From assembly GCA_016719855.1 (NCBI GenBank), contig JADJYH010000079.1, positions 62,001 to 126,000 on the forward strand: DNA of 64,000 nucleotides, given 5' to 3'. Both the position numbers and the translations under genes were made by a program. The DNA comes from Saprospiraceae bacterium (lineage in GTDB: Bacteria; Bacteroidota; Bacteroidia; Chitinophagales; Saprospiraceae). Shown one piece after another: positions 31,999-41,978 of this stretch; the first letter of the stretch is position 1; every line of letters starts with the position of its first letter. The notes under the pieces are model-generated. The model was given only the letters and a program-made list of their open reading frames with translations, was not told the origin of the DNA and made no database searches.

Positions 31999-33774
31999 TT
32001 AATCATTGGTTTGCTGCCGCTTCCATAGACAAAAAACCAGAATCGCCCAAAGTTGGAGGCGGTAGTTTTGGCCGTTCAGGTGCGCTTTGAAAAGGGCTTC
32101 AACCTGTGGCAGGTTGAACCATGCCCCGTTGGTTGGGTCGCCGAGCACCACCTCCTCAAAGCTGCCCCGGAGGGCTGTCCTCAACCAATCACAAACGGGT
32201 ACGGTGAATCCGTGCTTGGGGCGATTGAAAACCTCGGCTGGCAAGTGCCGGGCAGCTACTTTGCGGAGCAAGATTTTCTTCTGCCTGCCGTTCACTTTCA
32301 GTTGGCTGTCGAGGCTTGACACGTATTCCAACAAAAAGTGGTCGAGAAACGGGATCCTTGCTTCAAGCGAGGCCAACATGCCCATTTTGTCCACTTTCAT
32401 CAACAGGTCGTCCACCAGCCAGTTGCGCTGGTCGGTGTAGAGCATGCTGTTCAGGTGGCCAGCAGGGGCAAAGTACTGCTTGTCGAACCGCATTTGCTGC
32501 TCTTGGGGCAGCAAGTGTTGTTCGATGAAAACATCGGGGTTGAGCAATTTTTTCCGGCTTGCCGATTTGAAGACATTGGCGCCCGGCAGCCGATTTTTAA
32601 AAAGACCTGGAACATGCAGCCTATCGAGTAGGGCGTAAAATTCATAGCGTTTGTACCCGCCAAACAACTCATCGGCCCCCTCGCCGGAGAGTACTACCTT
32701 GACGTGCTGGGCTGCAAAACGACTCATCACGTAGGTGGGCAAAACGGCATAATCTGCCAACGGCTCGTCCATCTTGGCGATGATTTCCGGTAGGCAATCC
32801 AACACTTCTGGCTCAGTGACATGGATTTCGTGGTGCTTCGTGCCGTAGTGGTGCGCCAGTTTGCCCGCAAAATGGGTTTCGTTCAGTTCTGAGTTTTCCC
32901 CAAAACCCACCGAAAACGTATGGAGGGTTTGTGCCGAGTTTTCGGCGGCGTAGGAGAGGATGGTGCTGCTGTCCAAGCCGCCGCTGAGGAACACGCCCAC
33001 TGGAACGTCGGCTATGAGGTGCGACTTGACTGCTTGGCCTAGCAGTTGGTCAGTTTCGTGGATGGCTTCTTCCAGCGATACCCCGTGGTGGCTGCGATTG
33101 GGCTGCAACTGCCAATAAACAGTCGTTTTCGTCGCTCCATTTGCCCGGACGTCGAGCCAACTGGCGGGTTTCACCTTCTTTATTTCCTTAAAAATGGTCG
33201 TTTCACCACCGATGTACTGCCTTGCAAAATAAGCGTTTACGGCGCTGGGGTCCAATTCTGAAATCGTCGGGAAAGCAGCCGTGATGGCTTTGATTTCTGA
33301 GGCAAAAGCAAACCTGCCGTTCAAGCTGGCGTAGTAGAGTGGCTTCATGCCGGCCCTGTCACGCACCAGTAGCAGGCGTTGTTGTTGGCTGTCCCAGAGG
33401 GCAAAAGCGAACATGCCTGCCAACTTCTTAAAGCCCTGTTCGCCTTCCAACTGGTAAAGCGCCAAAATGACCTCCGTGTCGCTATGGGTCTGGAAAGGGT
33501 AGCCTTTTTGGGCGAGTTCGCTCCGCAATGTCGGGTAGTTGTAAATCTCGCCGTTGAAAACAAGGGTGGCGTGACCGTTGGCCGATTGCATGGGCTGGCG
33601 CCCTGTTTCGAGGTCAATGATGCTGAGTCGGCGGTGGCCAAGCCCAACTGGGCCGTCCATAAAAATGCCCTGCCCGTCAGGGCCTCGGTGGGCAATCGTG
33701 ACGTTCATTTTTTCAACGACCTCCCGACTGGCCAGGCCGCCATCAAGCGCAAGTATGCCTGTGATTCCGCACAT
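31999..33774 (-). CDS. asnB: Glutamine-hydrolysing asparagine synthetase
   Basis: Intact 591-residue class II amidotransferase that makes asparagine from aspartate, ATP and glutamine. The N-terminal glutaminase domain starts MCGITGI with catalytic Cys2 and has RGPDGQG and NGEIYNY. The synthetase domain has the pyrophosphate loop FLSGGLDSS and GEGADELFGGYKRYE. It adjoins a GT4 glycosyltransferase with only one base between stop and start, so it may instead amidate a sugar or peptide precursor of a surface polymer, as many cluster-borne AsnB paralogues do (inference). One of the undamaged genes in this region. Confidence 0.93.
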   Translation of the reverse strand: MCGITGILALDGGLASREVVEKMNVTIAHRGPDGQGIFMDGPVGLGHRRLSIIDLETGRQPMQSANGHATLVFNGEIYNYPTLRSELAQKGYPFQTHSDTEVILALYQLEGEQGFKKLAGMFAFALWDSQQQRLLLVRDRAGMKPLYYASLNGRFAFASEIKAITAAFPTISELDPSAVNAYFARQYIGGETTIFKEIKKVKPASWLDVRANGATKTTVYWQLQPNRSHHGVSLEEAIHETDQLLGQAVKSHLIADVPVGVFLSGGLDSSTILSYAAENSAQTLHTFSVGFGENSELNETHFAGKLAHHYGTKHHEIHVTEPEVLDCLPEIIAKMDEPLADYAVLPTYVMSRFAAQHVKVVLSGEGADELFGGYKRYEFYALLDRLHVPGLFKNRLPGANVFKSASRKKLLNPDVFIEQHLLPQEQQMRFDKQYFAPAGHLNSMLYTDQRNWLVDDLLMKVDKMGMLASLEARIPFLDHFLLEYVSSLDSQLKVNGRQKKILLRKVAARHLPAEVFNRPKHGFTVPVCDWLRTALRGSFEEVVLGDPTNGAWFNLPQVEALFKAHLNGQNYRLQLWAILVFCLWKRQQTND

Positions 33775-33775
33775 T

Positions 33776-35007
33776 TCAATGCTTTTGCCGATGCTGCTCC
33801 ATCAGTTGGCGCAGCGCACGGATGTTGTTTTCGAGGCTGAAGTTTTCGATGGCCATTTGGCGGGCCGCTTTTTTCATGTCAAAAAACTGCGTGGTTTTGA
33901 TGGCATCGGCCATGGCTACCGCCAACGCAACGGGGTCGCTGGGCGGCACGAGCCAGCCATTTTTGCCATTTACGACGCCCTCTGGTATGCCCGACACGTT
34001 GGTGCCGACGATGGGCAGACCGTGGCTCATTGCCTCCAAGCAAACGTTGGGCAGGCCATCCCGGTCGCCGGAGGGGTCCACGATGGAGGGCATCACGAGC
34101 ACATCGGCCAAGCGGTATTGTGCTTCCATCTGGTTGGGCGGTATCATTCCCTTGAACTGGATGTGGTCCACGAGACCCAAATTTTGAACCTGTGATTTCA
34201 GTGCTTCCTCCAAGGGGCCGTTGCCAATGAAGACCAATTGAAAATCAAAGTTTTGTCTTTTCAAAATGCCGCAAGCTTCGATGAGGAACGTGAAACCCTT
34301 TTTCTCTACCATCCGCCCCACGGCTATGTAGCAGAAAGGCTCGTGATGGCCAGCGGCCAACGTCACCGGCTCTATTTCAATACCGTGGTAAAGCTTGGTG
34401 ATTTTTTCGGGTCAATGCCTGGCAATGATTTCAGGTACTGTTCATTGGCGCCCGTGCAAGTGGAGAGATAAGCGGCATTCGCAATTTTGCCCAAGAGGCC
34501 ACTGTTGTCGGTGTAAATATCCATGGCATGTGCGGTGCCGCCGTAGGGAATGCCGGTGATTTTGGAAAGGTGGACGGCGGTGTCACCGGGCGCAGTCAGG
34601 AAATGGGCATGTATCAGGTTCACTTTCTCCGAAACCACTTTCCCTGCAATGGCCGTTGCCCTGAAAAGGCAAATCAGGCTGCGGAAAAACTTTGAAAAGC
34701 TGCTGTGCTTCAGCGCAAAAAGCGCTTTCCAAGCCTGCAAATAACCGCTCCTGAATCGGAATGCAACCTTGATGTGCTGAAAGAGAAATGACGGCCAAAA
34801 TGGGTTTTCAGGTAAAAGGATGGCGAGCTTAAGCAACTTTTTTTCCTTTTCGGTAAGGTCGTCCCGCTCGGTAACCTTGCGGGTAGCAATGAGCATCTGG
34901 GTATCCTGTTCGTTCATTTCCGTCAGCTCACGGGTGATGAAGTTCTGCGACCACTCGAATAGCCGGTTAACGATGAACAAAACCTTGAGCGGCGGGTGGT
35001 TTTCCAC
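33776..35007 (-). CDS. GT4-family glycosyltransferase (frameshifted)
   Basis: Cytoplasmic retaining glycosyltransferase of GT-B fold. The N-terminal half has LKVLFIVNRLFEWSQNFITR and LIHAHFLTAPGD; after a shift in an A6 run near 34,405 the C-terminal half has YIAVGRMVEKKGFTFLIEAC, VFIGNGPLEEAL, DVLVMPSIVDPSGDRDGLPN and VCLEAMSHGLPIVGT. The EX7E motif is read as DPSGDRDGLPNVCLE. A GTG at 35007 is the likeliest start, because the frame upstream is made of a hairpin of low complexity. The stop is one base before the asnB start. It probably acts in polysaccharide synthesis; donor and acceptor are unknown. Confidence 0.85.
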
Positions 35008-35055
35008 TTGAATGGATTTAATTAGCGGGTGAGCGAGTGAGGTTGAGGATTGGGA

Positions 35056-35103
35056 GTGAGCGGGGTGAGAGGCCCGGTGGAAACTCTCCCTCACCCCGCT
35101 CAC
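35056..35103 (-). terminator. Perfect 14-bp hairpin between M28 peptidase and glycosyltransferase genes
   Basis: GTGAGCGGGGTGAG (35056-35069) is the exact complement of 35090-35103. It lies 17 bases after the peptidase stop on the minus strand. No clear T run follows, so it may be a partial terminator or a transcript-protecting stem. Confidence 0.5.
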
Positions 35104-35119
35104 CCTCACCCTCTCACCT

Positions 35120-36697
35120 CTAATTCTTCACAGCCGTTTCCGTGATTTTCACCTTGCGGGGCAGTTGCTCGTCCCGTTGGGCGGTGTGCCAAACGAAAGC
35201 GGCAGTGATGGTGGCAGCTTGTTTCAGGTCGTCGGCCACGAGGTGGTCGAAGTTGTCCATGTTGGAGTGGTGGGTGCGGCTCCAGTACGACACGTTGTCT
35301 TGGATGAACTGGAAGCCGGGAACCCCTACCCCATCGAAGCTGAGGTGGTCGGTGCCGCCCGTGTTCTGGAGGGTAAGGGTGGTGGCGCCCATGTCCTTGA
35401 AGGGGTCGAGCCAGGCACGGAAGATGGACGAAACATCGTCGTTGCCCTGCAAATAAATGCCCCGAATCTTGCCAGTGCCATTGTCGAGGTTGTAGTAGGC
35501 CGAGATTTTTTCGTAGTCCTTTCCTTTTACCAGGTTGCCGTTGTCGTCATCGTATCCGACCTCTTTTTTGACATAAGACCTGGAACCTAGCAGCCCCTGC
35601 TCCTCGCCCGTCCAAAGGGCGATGCGAAGGGTGCGCCGGGGTTTTATGCCCGATTCTTTGATGGTTTCCATGAGGATGCGGGCCGTTTCGAGCATGACGG
35701 CGCTGCCTGCGCCGTTGTCCGTAGCACCCGTTCCCGATTGCCAGGAGTCGAAGTGGGCGCCGAACATCACCACCTCGTCCTTCAGGTCGGTGCCGGGTAT
35801 CTCGGCGATGATGTTGTGCTCCATGCCGTCCTTGTTGGTGTACTCAGCCTGTATTTCGAAGCTGAGGGTAACGGGGATGTTTTGCGCCAGCATCCTGAAA
35901 ATGCGGTTGTAATGCTCCACGGACATCGTCACTTGTGGCAGTACCACTGCGCCCTCGTCACGGGATTGACCTTCCTTTGCGCTGGCTTGACTAACGAAGA
36001 CAGTACCAAGGTCGCCCTTGAAGCTGCGGTCAATCGTGGCCAGCGGCATTTCCTTGTAAAGCATTTCACGCAGAGCTTTAATGAACTCCCGGCCGCTATC
36101 GGGGAAGTTGCGGTTGCCACGCCTGACCCTCGGCTGTGGAGCGGGCGAGTTGGCCATTTCGAGCAGCTCCTCTGGGGTAAGGCGCTTGGCGAGCGGGTCT
36201 TCCCACTCTTTCAGCACCCGCAGCGTGTCAATCAGTACAAATTTGCCCTTGAGTTTGCCCTTGTATTTGTCCAACTCCTCCACCGTGCTGGCGTCCAGGT
36301 AGATGACTTCGCCTTTTACCAATCCTTTGGTGGACGGCGACCAAGCCTTTGGGTAGGCAATCACTGGCCAATAACTTGGGCCTTCGCAGTGCATCTCAAA
36401 ATGCTTCAGCTCCCAGCCCCGGCCAAACGGCCCCCATTCGTCGAGGTGTACGTTTTGGTAGCCCCAATCCTTCAACTGCTGCTGTGCCCAGGTGGTGGCT
36501 TTGTCGAGCATCGGCGAACCGGTGAGGCGAGGGCCGTACACGTCCGTAATCATGGCAGCGGTTTCCATGACCCGGCTTTGGTTCATGCCGTGCTTTTTGA
36601 TGATGGAAATGATGGAATCGTTGACGGTCTCCTGTGCCTGTGAGGCCGAAAACAGGCTGCAAAGCAGCAGCAAAACAAGGTAGGTCTGTTTTTTCAT
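35120..36697 (-). CDS. Secreted M28-family zinc aminopeptidase/carboxypeptidase
   Basis: Intact 525-residue exopeptidase with signal peptide KKQTYLVLLLLCSLFSASQA. A PA-like insert lies at about residues 120-260. The zinc-binding residues of family M28 are visible: His and Asp in GAHFDSWQSGTGATDNGAG, the Glu pair in WTGEEQGLLGS, Asp in YYNLDNGTG, and His in RTHHSNMDNFDHL. It would trim peptides outside the cytoplasm. It is transcribed leftward ahead of the glycosyltransferase, separated by a hairpin. Confidence 0.92.
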   Translation of the reverse strand: MKKQTYLVLLLLCSLFSASQAQETVNDSIISIIKKHGMNQSRVMETAAMITDVYGPRLTGSPMLDKATTWAQQQLKDWGYQNVHLDEWGPFGRGWELKHFEMHCEGPSYWPVIAYPKAWSPSTKGLVKGEVIYLDASTVEELDKYKGKLKGKFVLIDTLRVLKEWEDPLAKRLTPEELLEMANSPAPQPRVRRGNRNFPDSGREFIKALREMLYKEMPLATIDRSFKGDLGTVFVSQASAKEGQSRDEGAVVLPQVTMSVEHYNRIFRMLAQNIPVTLSFEIQAEYTNKDGMEHNIIAEIPGTDLKDEVVMFGAHFDSWQSGTGATDNGAGSAVMLETARILMETIKESGIKPRRTLRIALWTGEEQGLLGSRSYVKKEVGYDDDNGNLVKGKDYEKISAYYNLDNGTGKIRGIYLQGNDDVSSIFRAWLDPFKDMGATTLTLQNTGGTDHLSFDGVGVPGFQFIQDNVSYWSRTHHSNMDNFDHLVADDLKQAATITAAFVWHTAQRDEQLPRKVKITETAVKN

Positions 36698-36719
36698 GAC
36701 TTGTTTTTAGTTGGTGGTT

Positions 36720-36860
36720 GGCGTATTGGCGTTTTGGCGAATTGGCGTGTTGGGGTGTTTGTGGGTTGGCGTATTGGCAAGTTAGCGTTTTGGGGTGTTG
36801 GGAGTGGTAGGGGTTAACCCCGACTCCGCCCAACACGCCAAAACGCCAACACGCCAACCC
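36720..36860. repeat. Eight-bp periodic repeats arranged as inverted repeat
   Basis: Variants of TTGGCGTN repeat with period eight from about 36,718 to 36,805; their complement (ACGCCAAAACGCC and relatives) fills 36,830-36,860. The tract can fold into long imperfect hairpins. It fills the whole spacer between the M28 peptidase and the lipoprotein gene. Confidence 0.7.
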
Positions 36861-36864
36861 GCCG

Positions 36865-37866
36865 TCAAAAATTCAAGTTCTTGGTCAGGTAGCCCATTTT
36901 TAGCGAGTCACGGGTTTTGTCTTGGATGCCCACGCCATACCGCCGAAATTTGTTGACAGAATCAAAAATGCCCAACCCTTCGCTAATGTTGGAATAGGTC
37001 GGTATTTCCCCTGACGAAGTGATGCCCGTATTGGCCAAGCTGACGTTGACGTATTTTTCGAGCGATGCGCCCCCGGCAATGATTTCCACGTCAATGCCCA
37101 AGAAAATCCGCTTGAGGTCGTCGTTCACTTCGATGTTGTTTTTCATCAGTTCATAAAATTCGATACCGACCTTTTCAACCTCAAAATTGTTGCTGTTGCT
37201 TTCCCGGCGCAAGCCACGAGCCCAAGGCCATTTGATGGTTTTGTACGTGATGGTGGATGGGTCGGTCTTTGGATATTCCGCGTAATTGACGTACAGGGTA
37301 GCATCAAAAATAAAGGCGGAATCGGCAGCCGACCAGTTGATATTGGTCTTACCAGTATTGATAAAAGAGAAGCCGCTGGTGTTGCCGGCCGGGTTGTTCA
37401 GCTTTACCGGGGCGAGGATAACGGCATTGCTTGTCACATCCGGTAGCCCGTTCCCTCGGTCAATGTGCAAGCGGATCTGTTCGCCAGCCTTCAGGCGGAT
37501 TTCCGTGGAGTCAATGCGGTAAAGCCAGTTTGGCTCGGTGGCAAAGATGCCATCTTCACGAGGGTAGCCCCAATCGTTGCCATCCACCCGTTCGAGGGTG
37601 AAAAGTTGGCCGTTGCTCACCCGTTCCAGTTGCACGATTGCATTTTCATAGTAGATGGAGTCGGCAATCTTGGCCAGTTCGAGCGCATCGGCGTCGGGGT
37701 CGAGGTAGGCTTTTTCCACCCGGATATAATGTGCTGAGTCGCTGATGTCTATCAGGCCGAACACAACTGGAATGTCCTTCCATTTTGCGTTGACGTCGAA
37801 GTCGTTGGAGCAGGAAAAAATGAAAACCGAGGCCAACAGAAAGGTGAAAATCAAAGGTCTTTTCAT
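36865..37866 (-). CDS. Bacteroidota lipoprotein, DUF4249-like
   Basis: Intact 333-residue lipoprotein: LIFTFLLASVFIFSCSNDFD with lipobox FSC. VVFGLIDISDSAHYIRVEKA, GQLFTLERVDGNDWGYPRED and a mainly beta-sheet composition resemble the DUF4249 family of Bacteroidota outer-surface lipoproteins, whose function is unknown. In other genomes such proteins often accompany TonB-dependent receptors, but no receptor is seen here. The family assignment rests on general pattern only. Confidence 0.6.
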   Translation of the reverse strand: MKRPLIFTFLLASVFIFSCSNDFDVNAKWKDIPVVFGLIDISDSAHYIRVEKAYLDPDADALELAKIADSIYYENAIVQLERVSNGQLFTLERVDGNDWGYPREDGIFATEPNWLYRIDSTEIRLKAGEQIRLHIDRGNGLPDVTSNAVILAPVKLNNPAGNTSGFSFINTGKTNINWSAADSAFIFDATLYVNYAEYPKTDPSTITYKTIKWPWARGLRRESNSNNFEVEKVGIEFYELMKNNIEVNDDLKRIFLGIDVEIIAGGASLEKYVNVSLANTGITSSGEIPTYSNISEGLGIFDSVNKFRRYGVGIQDKTRDSLKMGYLTKNLNF

Positions 37867-37960
37867 CGAAATCTTAATTTTTTAGGCTGCAAAGGTACTT
37901 TTTTGGTTGAAACCAATACGCCTTGCGGCAAAGCTGTCGGCCGCATTGCAAGCAGCCCGG

Positions 37961-39579
37961 TTACTTGCCTAACCATTGGCGGCAATCAAGCAGTCGGTAT
38001 TTTTTTTCAATCTTGAAATATTGATTGTCGGGAAATTGGTTGATGGCAAAATTGCGCTCAGGGTTCTTCGCTAACCGTTCCACCAGGTAGCTTTTGAATG
38101 GTTCAAAAAGTGCAAACTTCCGTCCCTGTTCAACCAACTGCCTATCCACCAGTAAGTAGCTGACGCCCCATTTTTGTACGAAAGCCTCTCCACGGCGGGG
38201 TCGGCTGTTGTGGTGGCATCAATGTACCCGAAAAGTCGGGGTGCCATTTTTTCCCAATAATTCCTGAAATAAAGGGCGTGGAAACCCTCTTGGCTAAACA
38301 GCACCGAGCGCTTGCAACGCATCGGTATCATATTGCAAGGGTCTGGTGGCCCTGCAATAAAGCCGTGGTCTGGTGGTAGTTCATCCACTATTTTGAACAA
38401 CAATGAATAGTTGCCATAGTCTTGCTGGGCATGGTTTTTTGGCTCGAAGCGCCAAAACCTAGGCAATATCAATGCCGCTAGGAGGATGGCAGTTGCCCAC
38501 CATTTTTGAAAAAAAGCAGCGTAAATGCCTAGAAGCCGCACGAGCAAGATGCTGAAAAAAACAGGGTAGGTGTAGGTCAAGTAACGGGTGGGGAGGAACA
38601 GGGTGGGAGCAACAGCCGTGCTGTCACCAGCAATCCGATGCCGGCCAGTGGTAGGTAAATAAGGCCCTGTCAAAGCGACGATGTGAGCGGTCACCAAAGC
38701 TTGCTCAGCAGCAGCAGTATGGCGACCTACCACGATTGGCAGCTTGTAAACCGGGTCTTGAAAGCCGTTTTGACCACTTGGGCAAAAGGGCGCATCTCTC
38801 CGGGGAAGTCAACCCGGCCATCGTCGGAACCAAACATGGGCAGCGTGAGCAGCTCGTGGGCAGTGAACATCGAGGCCATATTTGGGGGGGCGGGTGGTCG
38901 ATTTGGCAAAGGATATCGCCACGGCCAGGAGAGCGCCACAGCCAGCACATCAAATGTTTGAAATGGGTGCCGACTGCCACCAGGTTGGTCTTGTTCAAAA
39001 ACACCCTCACCCCCTCCAGTCCAAGCATAGCCAACTCGACAAGCAGCACGATTGGGTAGAACAAAGCGCTCAATATCAGGCAGATAGCAACGCCCCGCCA
39101 TTTGCCATCGGCAAAAAATAAAGGAAGGCCAAGAGCAGGGAAGCCAAAGGCCGGCCATTGAAACCCACCATCCGCTCGAACGTGAGGAATCCTACCACCG
39201 CCGCCGCTGCCATGCCGAGGGTGGGGCCAAGGGTTTTTACCATAAAAAAGCGAAAAAACAGGTGGCAAGCAGTGCTGCCAGTGGCATGTACTTCCCAAAA
39301 GAAATGGGGTCGAGCACCATCATGGCGGTTCGGCCAACCGCCACGTATCCCCACGGCTGGAGTTGTTCGGCGGCGTCATTCAGAGGTCTCCAACAGCGGG
39401 TTGCCATCCTTCCACTTCCACATCCAGGCTACGTGCTGGGCGTTGTCGTCGTTGTGCCAGTATTCGCCGGAAAGCATTTGCCACTCAAAACGGACGAACC
39501 ACGCCACGCAAAACAGCACAACAAAAGCGATGGCGAAAAAATTGGACGGCAAGCGATGAACTTTTGGGCTTGGGTTCAT
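37961..39579 (-). CDS. Polytopic membrane protein, GT-C glycosyltransferase-like (frameshifted)
   Basis: Begins MNPSPKVHRLPSNFFAIAFV with a first membrane helix, followed by a loop with paired acidic residues (GEYWHNDDNAQHVAWMWKW). Further hydrophobic helices follow (MPLAALLATCFFAFFMV, MAAAAVVGFLTF, LLLAFLYFLPM, VFFSILLVRLLGIYAAFF, WATAILLAALILPRF), then a soluble C-terminal tail (FKIVDELPPDHGFIAGPPDP to LLDCRQWLGK). An acidic pair after the first helix and a soluble tail fit lipid-linked-sugar-dependent GT-C enzymes (inference); I see no specific family signature. At least four shifts (near 39,370, 39,080, 38,720 and 38,140) disrupt it. Confidence 0.6.
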
Positions 39580-39605
39580 TGGAAAGTTTTATAATTGCGA
39601 GCGCT

Positions 39606-39722
39606 GCCCATTGTGGTCGCCCAATTTATTGGGCTGACCGAACTGATTTGTTTGACCGAACTTCGAGCTAAAATCTTCGTGTACGGCCGGTCTGCCCAAT
39701 AAATTGGGCGACCACAATGGGC
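39606..39722. repeat. Perfect 29-bp inverted repeat (MITE-like element)
   Basis: The arms 39606-39634 and 39694-39722 are exact reverse complements, starting GCCCATTGTGGTCGCCC. Each arm contains its own near-palindrome GCCCAATTTATTGGGC. The 59-base loop holds a direct repeat TGACCGAACT. It sits between divergent genes, 22 bases before the GH13 start. No transposase and no clear target duplication are visible. Confidence 0.8.
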
Positions 39723-39744
39723 ATGGCAAATAAACTGATTTTCA

Positions 39745-41723
39745 ATGAACAGACCATACCTTCTTGCTTTCTGCTTCGCAATATTTTCCCTCCTCGCCTG
39801 CAAAGCACCCGCACAGCAAGGCAATATTTATGACAACAACCCTGAGCAGCGGCTGCCCATTGGCACGGAAAAAGTCAAGCACCGCCACATTCCTGCCACC
39901 GGTGGTAAGGTGGACAAGGTGCGGGTGGAGCCGCCGTTCTGGTTCACTGGCATGGCCCGACCGGAACTGGAGGTGCTCATTTACGACCAAAACATCAAGG
40001 ACTACGAAGTGAGCCTCACCAACGCCGAAGGCGTGAAACTGGTGCAGGTGTACCGGGTGGAGAATCCAAACTACCTGTTCGTCGAACTTGAAATCGGCCC
40101 CGGTGCCAAGCCCGGCAAGTTCAACATCGTCCTCAAAAAAGGCTCGAACACCAAGACCTACCCTTACGAACTGCGCCAAAAAAACTCGGCGTTCAGCAGT
40201 GCCCCCAATCCGCAATCCGCAATCCGCAATCCGCAATTAAACGCCAGCGACTTCATCTACCTCATCATGCCCGACCGCTTCGCCAACGGCGACCCCACCA
40301 ACGATAGCTACCCGGACATGACGCAAGTGGGTGTGAACCGCCAAAAAATGTACTTCCGCCACGGCGGCGACCTCCAGGGCGTGATGAACCACCTCGACTA
40401 CTTCACGGAACTCGGCGTGACTGCCCTCTGGCTCAACCCCGTGATGGAAAACAACCAGCCCTACGAGAGCTACCACGGCTATGCCGTCACCGATTTTTAC
40501 AATATTGACAAGCGTTTTGGGTCAAATGAGCTGTACAACAAATTGGTCGACGATTGCCATGCCAGTGGCATCAAGGTCATCATGGACATCATCTTCAACC
40601 ACTGCGGCAACCAGGCCTGGTTCATTCATGATTTGCCTTCGAGAAGACTGGATTCACCAATGGGCGGAACATACCAGGCCCGTCTATCGGGGCACCATCA
40701 ACCACGACCCCTACCAAGCCGACTGGGACAAGGAACGGGTGAGCAACGGCTGGTTCGACAACCACATGCCCGACCTCAACCAGCAGCACCCCCGCCTTGC
40801 CAACTACCTCATCCAGAACATCATCTGGTGGACGGCCTACTCTGGGCAGGATGCCTATCGAATTGATACCTATTATTACCCCGACCAAAAATTTACTTCC
40901 GACTGGGCTGCCCGCATGGAGGAGGAGTTTCCCAGGCATCAGCATGTTCGGCGAGGTTTGGGTGGAGAACGTTTCCACGCTGGCATTTTACACCAAAAAC
41001 AACGGCCTCAATAAGGACTTCAACTACAATTTGCCTTCGGTAAAGGACTTTCCCCTCAGCTTTGCGCTCACCGATGCGCTCACGCAAAAAAACGAGTGGC
41101 TCACCGGTGCCATCCGGCTTTACATGACGCTCTCGCAGGATTTTTTGTATGAAAACCCTTACCGCAACGTCCTTTTCCTCGACAACCACGACCTCAGCCG
41201 CTTTTACTCCACCATGGGCGAGGATGTGGACAAGCTCAAGGCGGGCTACACCTTCATGATGACCACCCGGGGCATCCCGTCGTTGTACTACGGCACGGAG
41301 ATTTTGCTCACGGGCTACACCAACCCCGACGGCAAGGTGCGCCAGGACTTTCCCGGTGGCTGGCCCGGCGACCCCACCAACAAGTTCACCGCCGCTGGCC
41401 GCACCCGAAAGGAGAACGATGCCTTCAATTATTTTAAAAAATTGGCGAACTACCGCCGGGCAAACCCCGTATTGCAGAGCGGCAAAATGACTCATTTCGT
41501 GCCAGAGGACGGCGTCTATGTCTATTTTCGCTACAATGCCGACAAGACGGTGATGTGCGTGATGAACTGCAACGATAAGCCAATGACAGTGGCCACCAAG
41601 CGTTTCGAGGAGCGGACGCTGGGCTTCGCCAAGGCCAAAAACGTGATAACCGAAGAGGTGCTGAACAGCTTGGAGAACATTCAAGTTGGGCGCTACACCA
41701 CACTGGTGTTGGAGTTGCAATGA
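39745..41723 (+). CDS. GH13 alpha-amylase-family lipoprotein (cyclomaltodextrinase/neopullulanase type, frameshifted)
   Basis: Lipoprotein (FAIFSLLACKAPAQ) with an N-terminal beta-sandwich of cyclomaltodextrinase type (VRVEPPFWFTGMARPELEVL), then the catalytic barrel: FIYLIMPDRFANGD, DYFTELGVTALWLNPVMEN, KVIMDIIFNHCG, the nucleophile Asp in DAYRIDTYYY, the acid/base Glu in MFGEVWV, and FLDNHDLSRF. A C-terminal beta domain closes at 41723. Shifts lie near 40,660 and 40,935. SusA-like periplasmic enzymes of this type cut maltodextrins (family knowledge). The linker at 40206-40233 is encoded by a CAATCCG heptamer repeat. Confidence 0.9.
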
Positions 41724-41978
41724 ATTCAGTAATAGAGGCAGTATCATAAGTCAAATGTGCCTTTAGGGTCGAGCCACTGAGAATAATCGTCGGGACGGTA
41801 TCTTTGTGCGTAACGGCTCCAGCAGATACCGTTCCGATGGAACGGTTGAATGTTGGTTAGACATTTTTCTACAAAGATGTCGTCCCGATGGGACGAGAGT
41901 TATGACTTATTAAAGCTCATCCCTATCGGCGAATACCAATTGTGATAAGCCCACTTTCAAATCAAATTCCCATTCAAA
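41724..41978. repeat. Cluster of intergenic palindromes
   Basis: CGTCGGGACGGTATCTTTGT (41788-41807) pairs with 41871-41890 at 17 of 20 positions. Inside and beside it lie the perfect palindromes ACCGTTCCGATGGAACGGT (41828-41846) and TCGTCCCGATGGGACGA (41880-41896). The block fills the spacer between the GH13 gene and the next gene and can form a strongly structured RNA. Confidence 0.75.

Noticed and set aside
31783..32090. Short ORFs with SFLIPHSSFLIPHS repeats
   Set aside because: They arise from the TTCCTCA tandem repeat between asnB and tRNA genes.
35738..36643. Plus-strand ORF opposite the M28 peptidase
   Set aside because: Antisense shadow of an intact peptidase gene.
39606..39722. Complete insertion sequence
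   Set aside because: Only 117 bp long, no transposase frame and no clear target duplication.
40893..41747. Minus-strand ORF opposite the GH13 gene
   Set aside because: The plus frame carries all catalytic motifs; the antisense frame has none.
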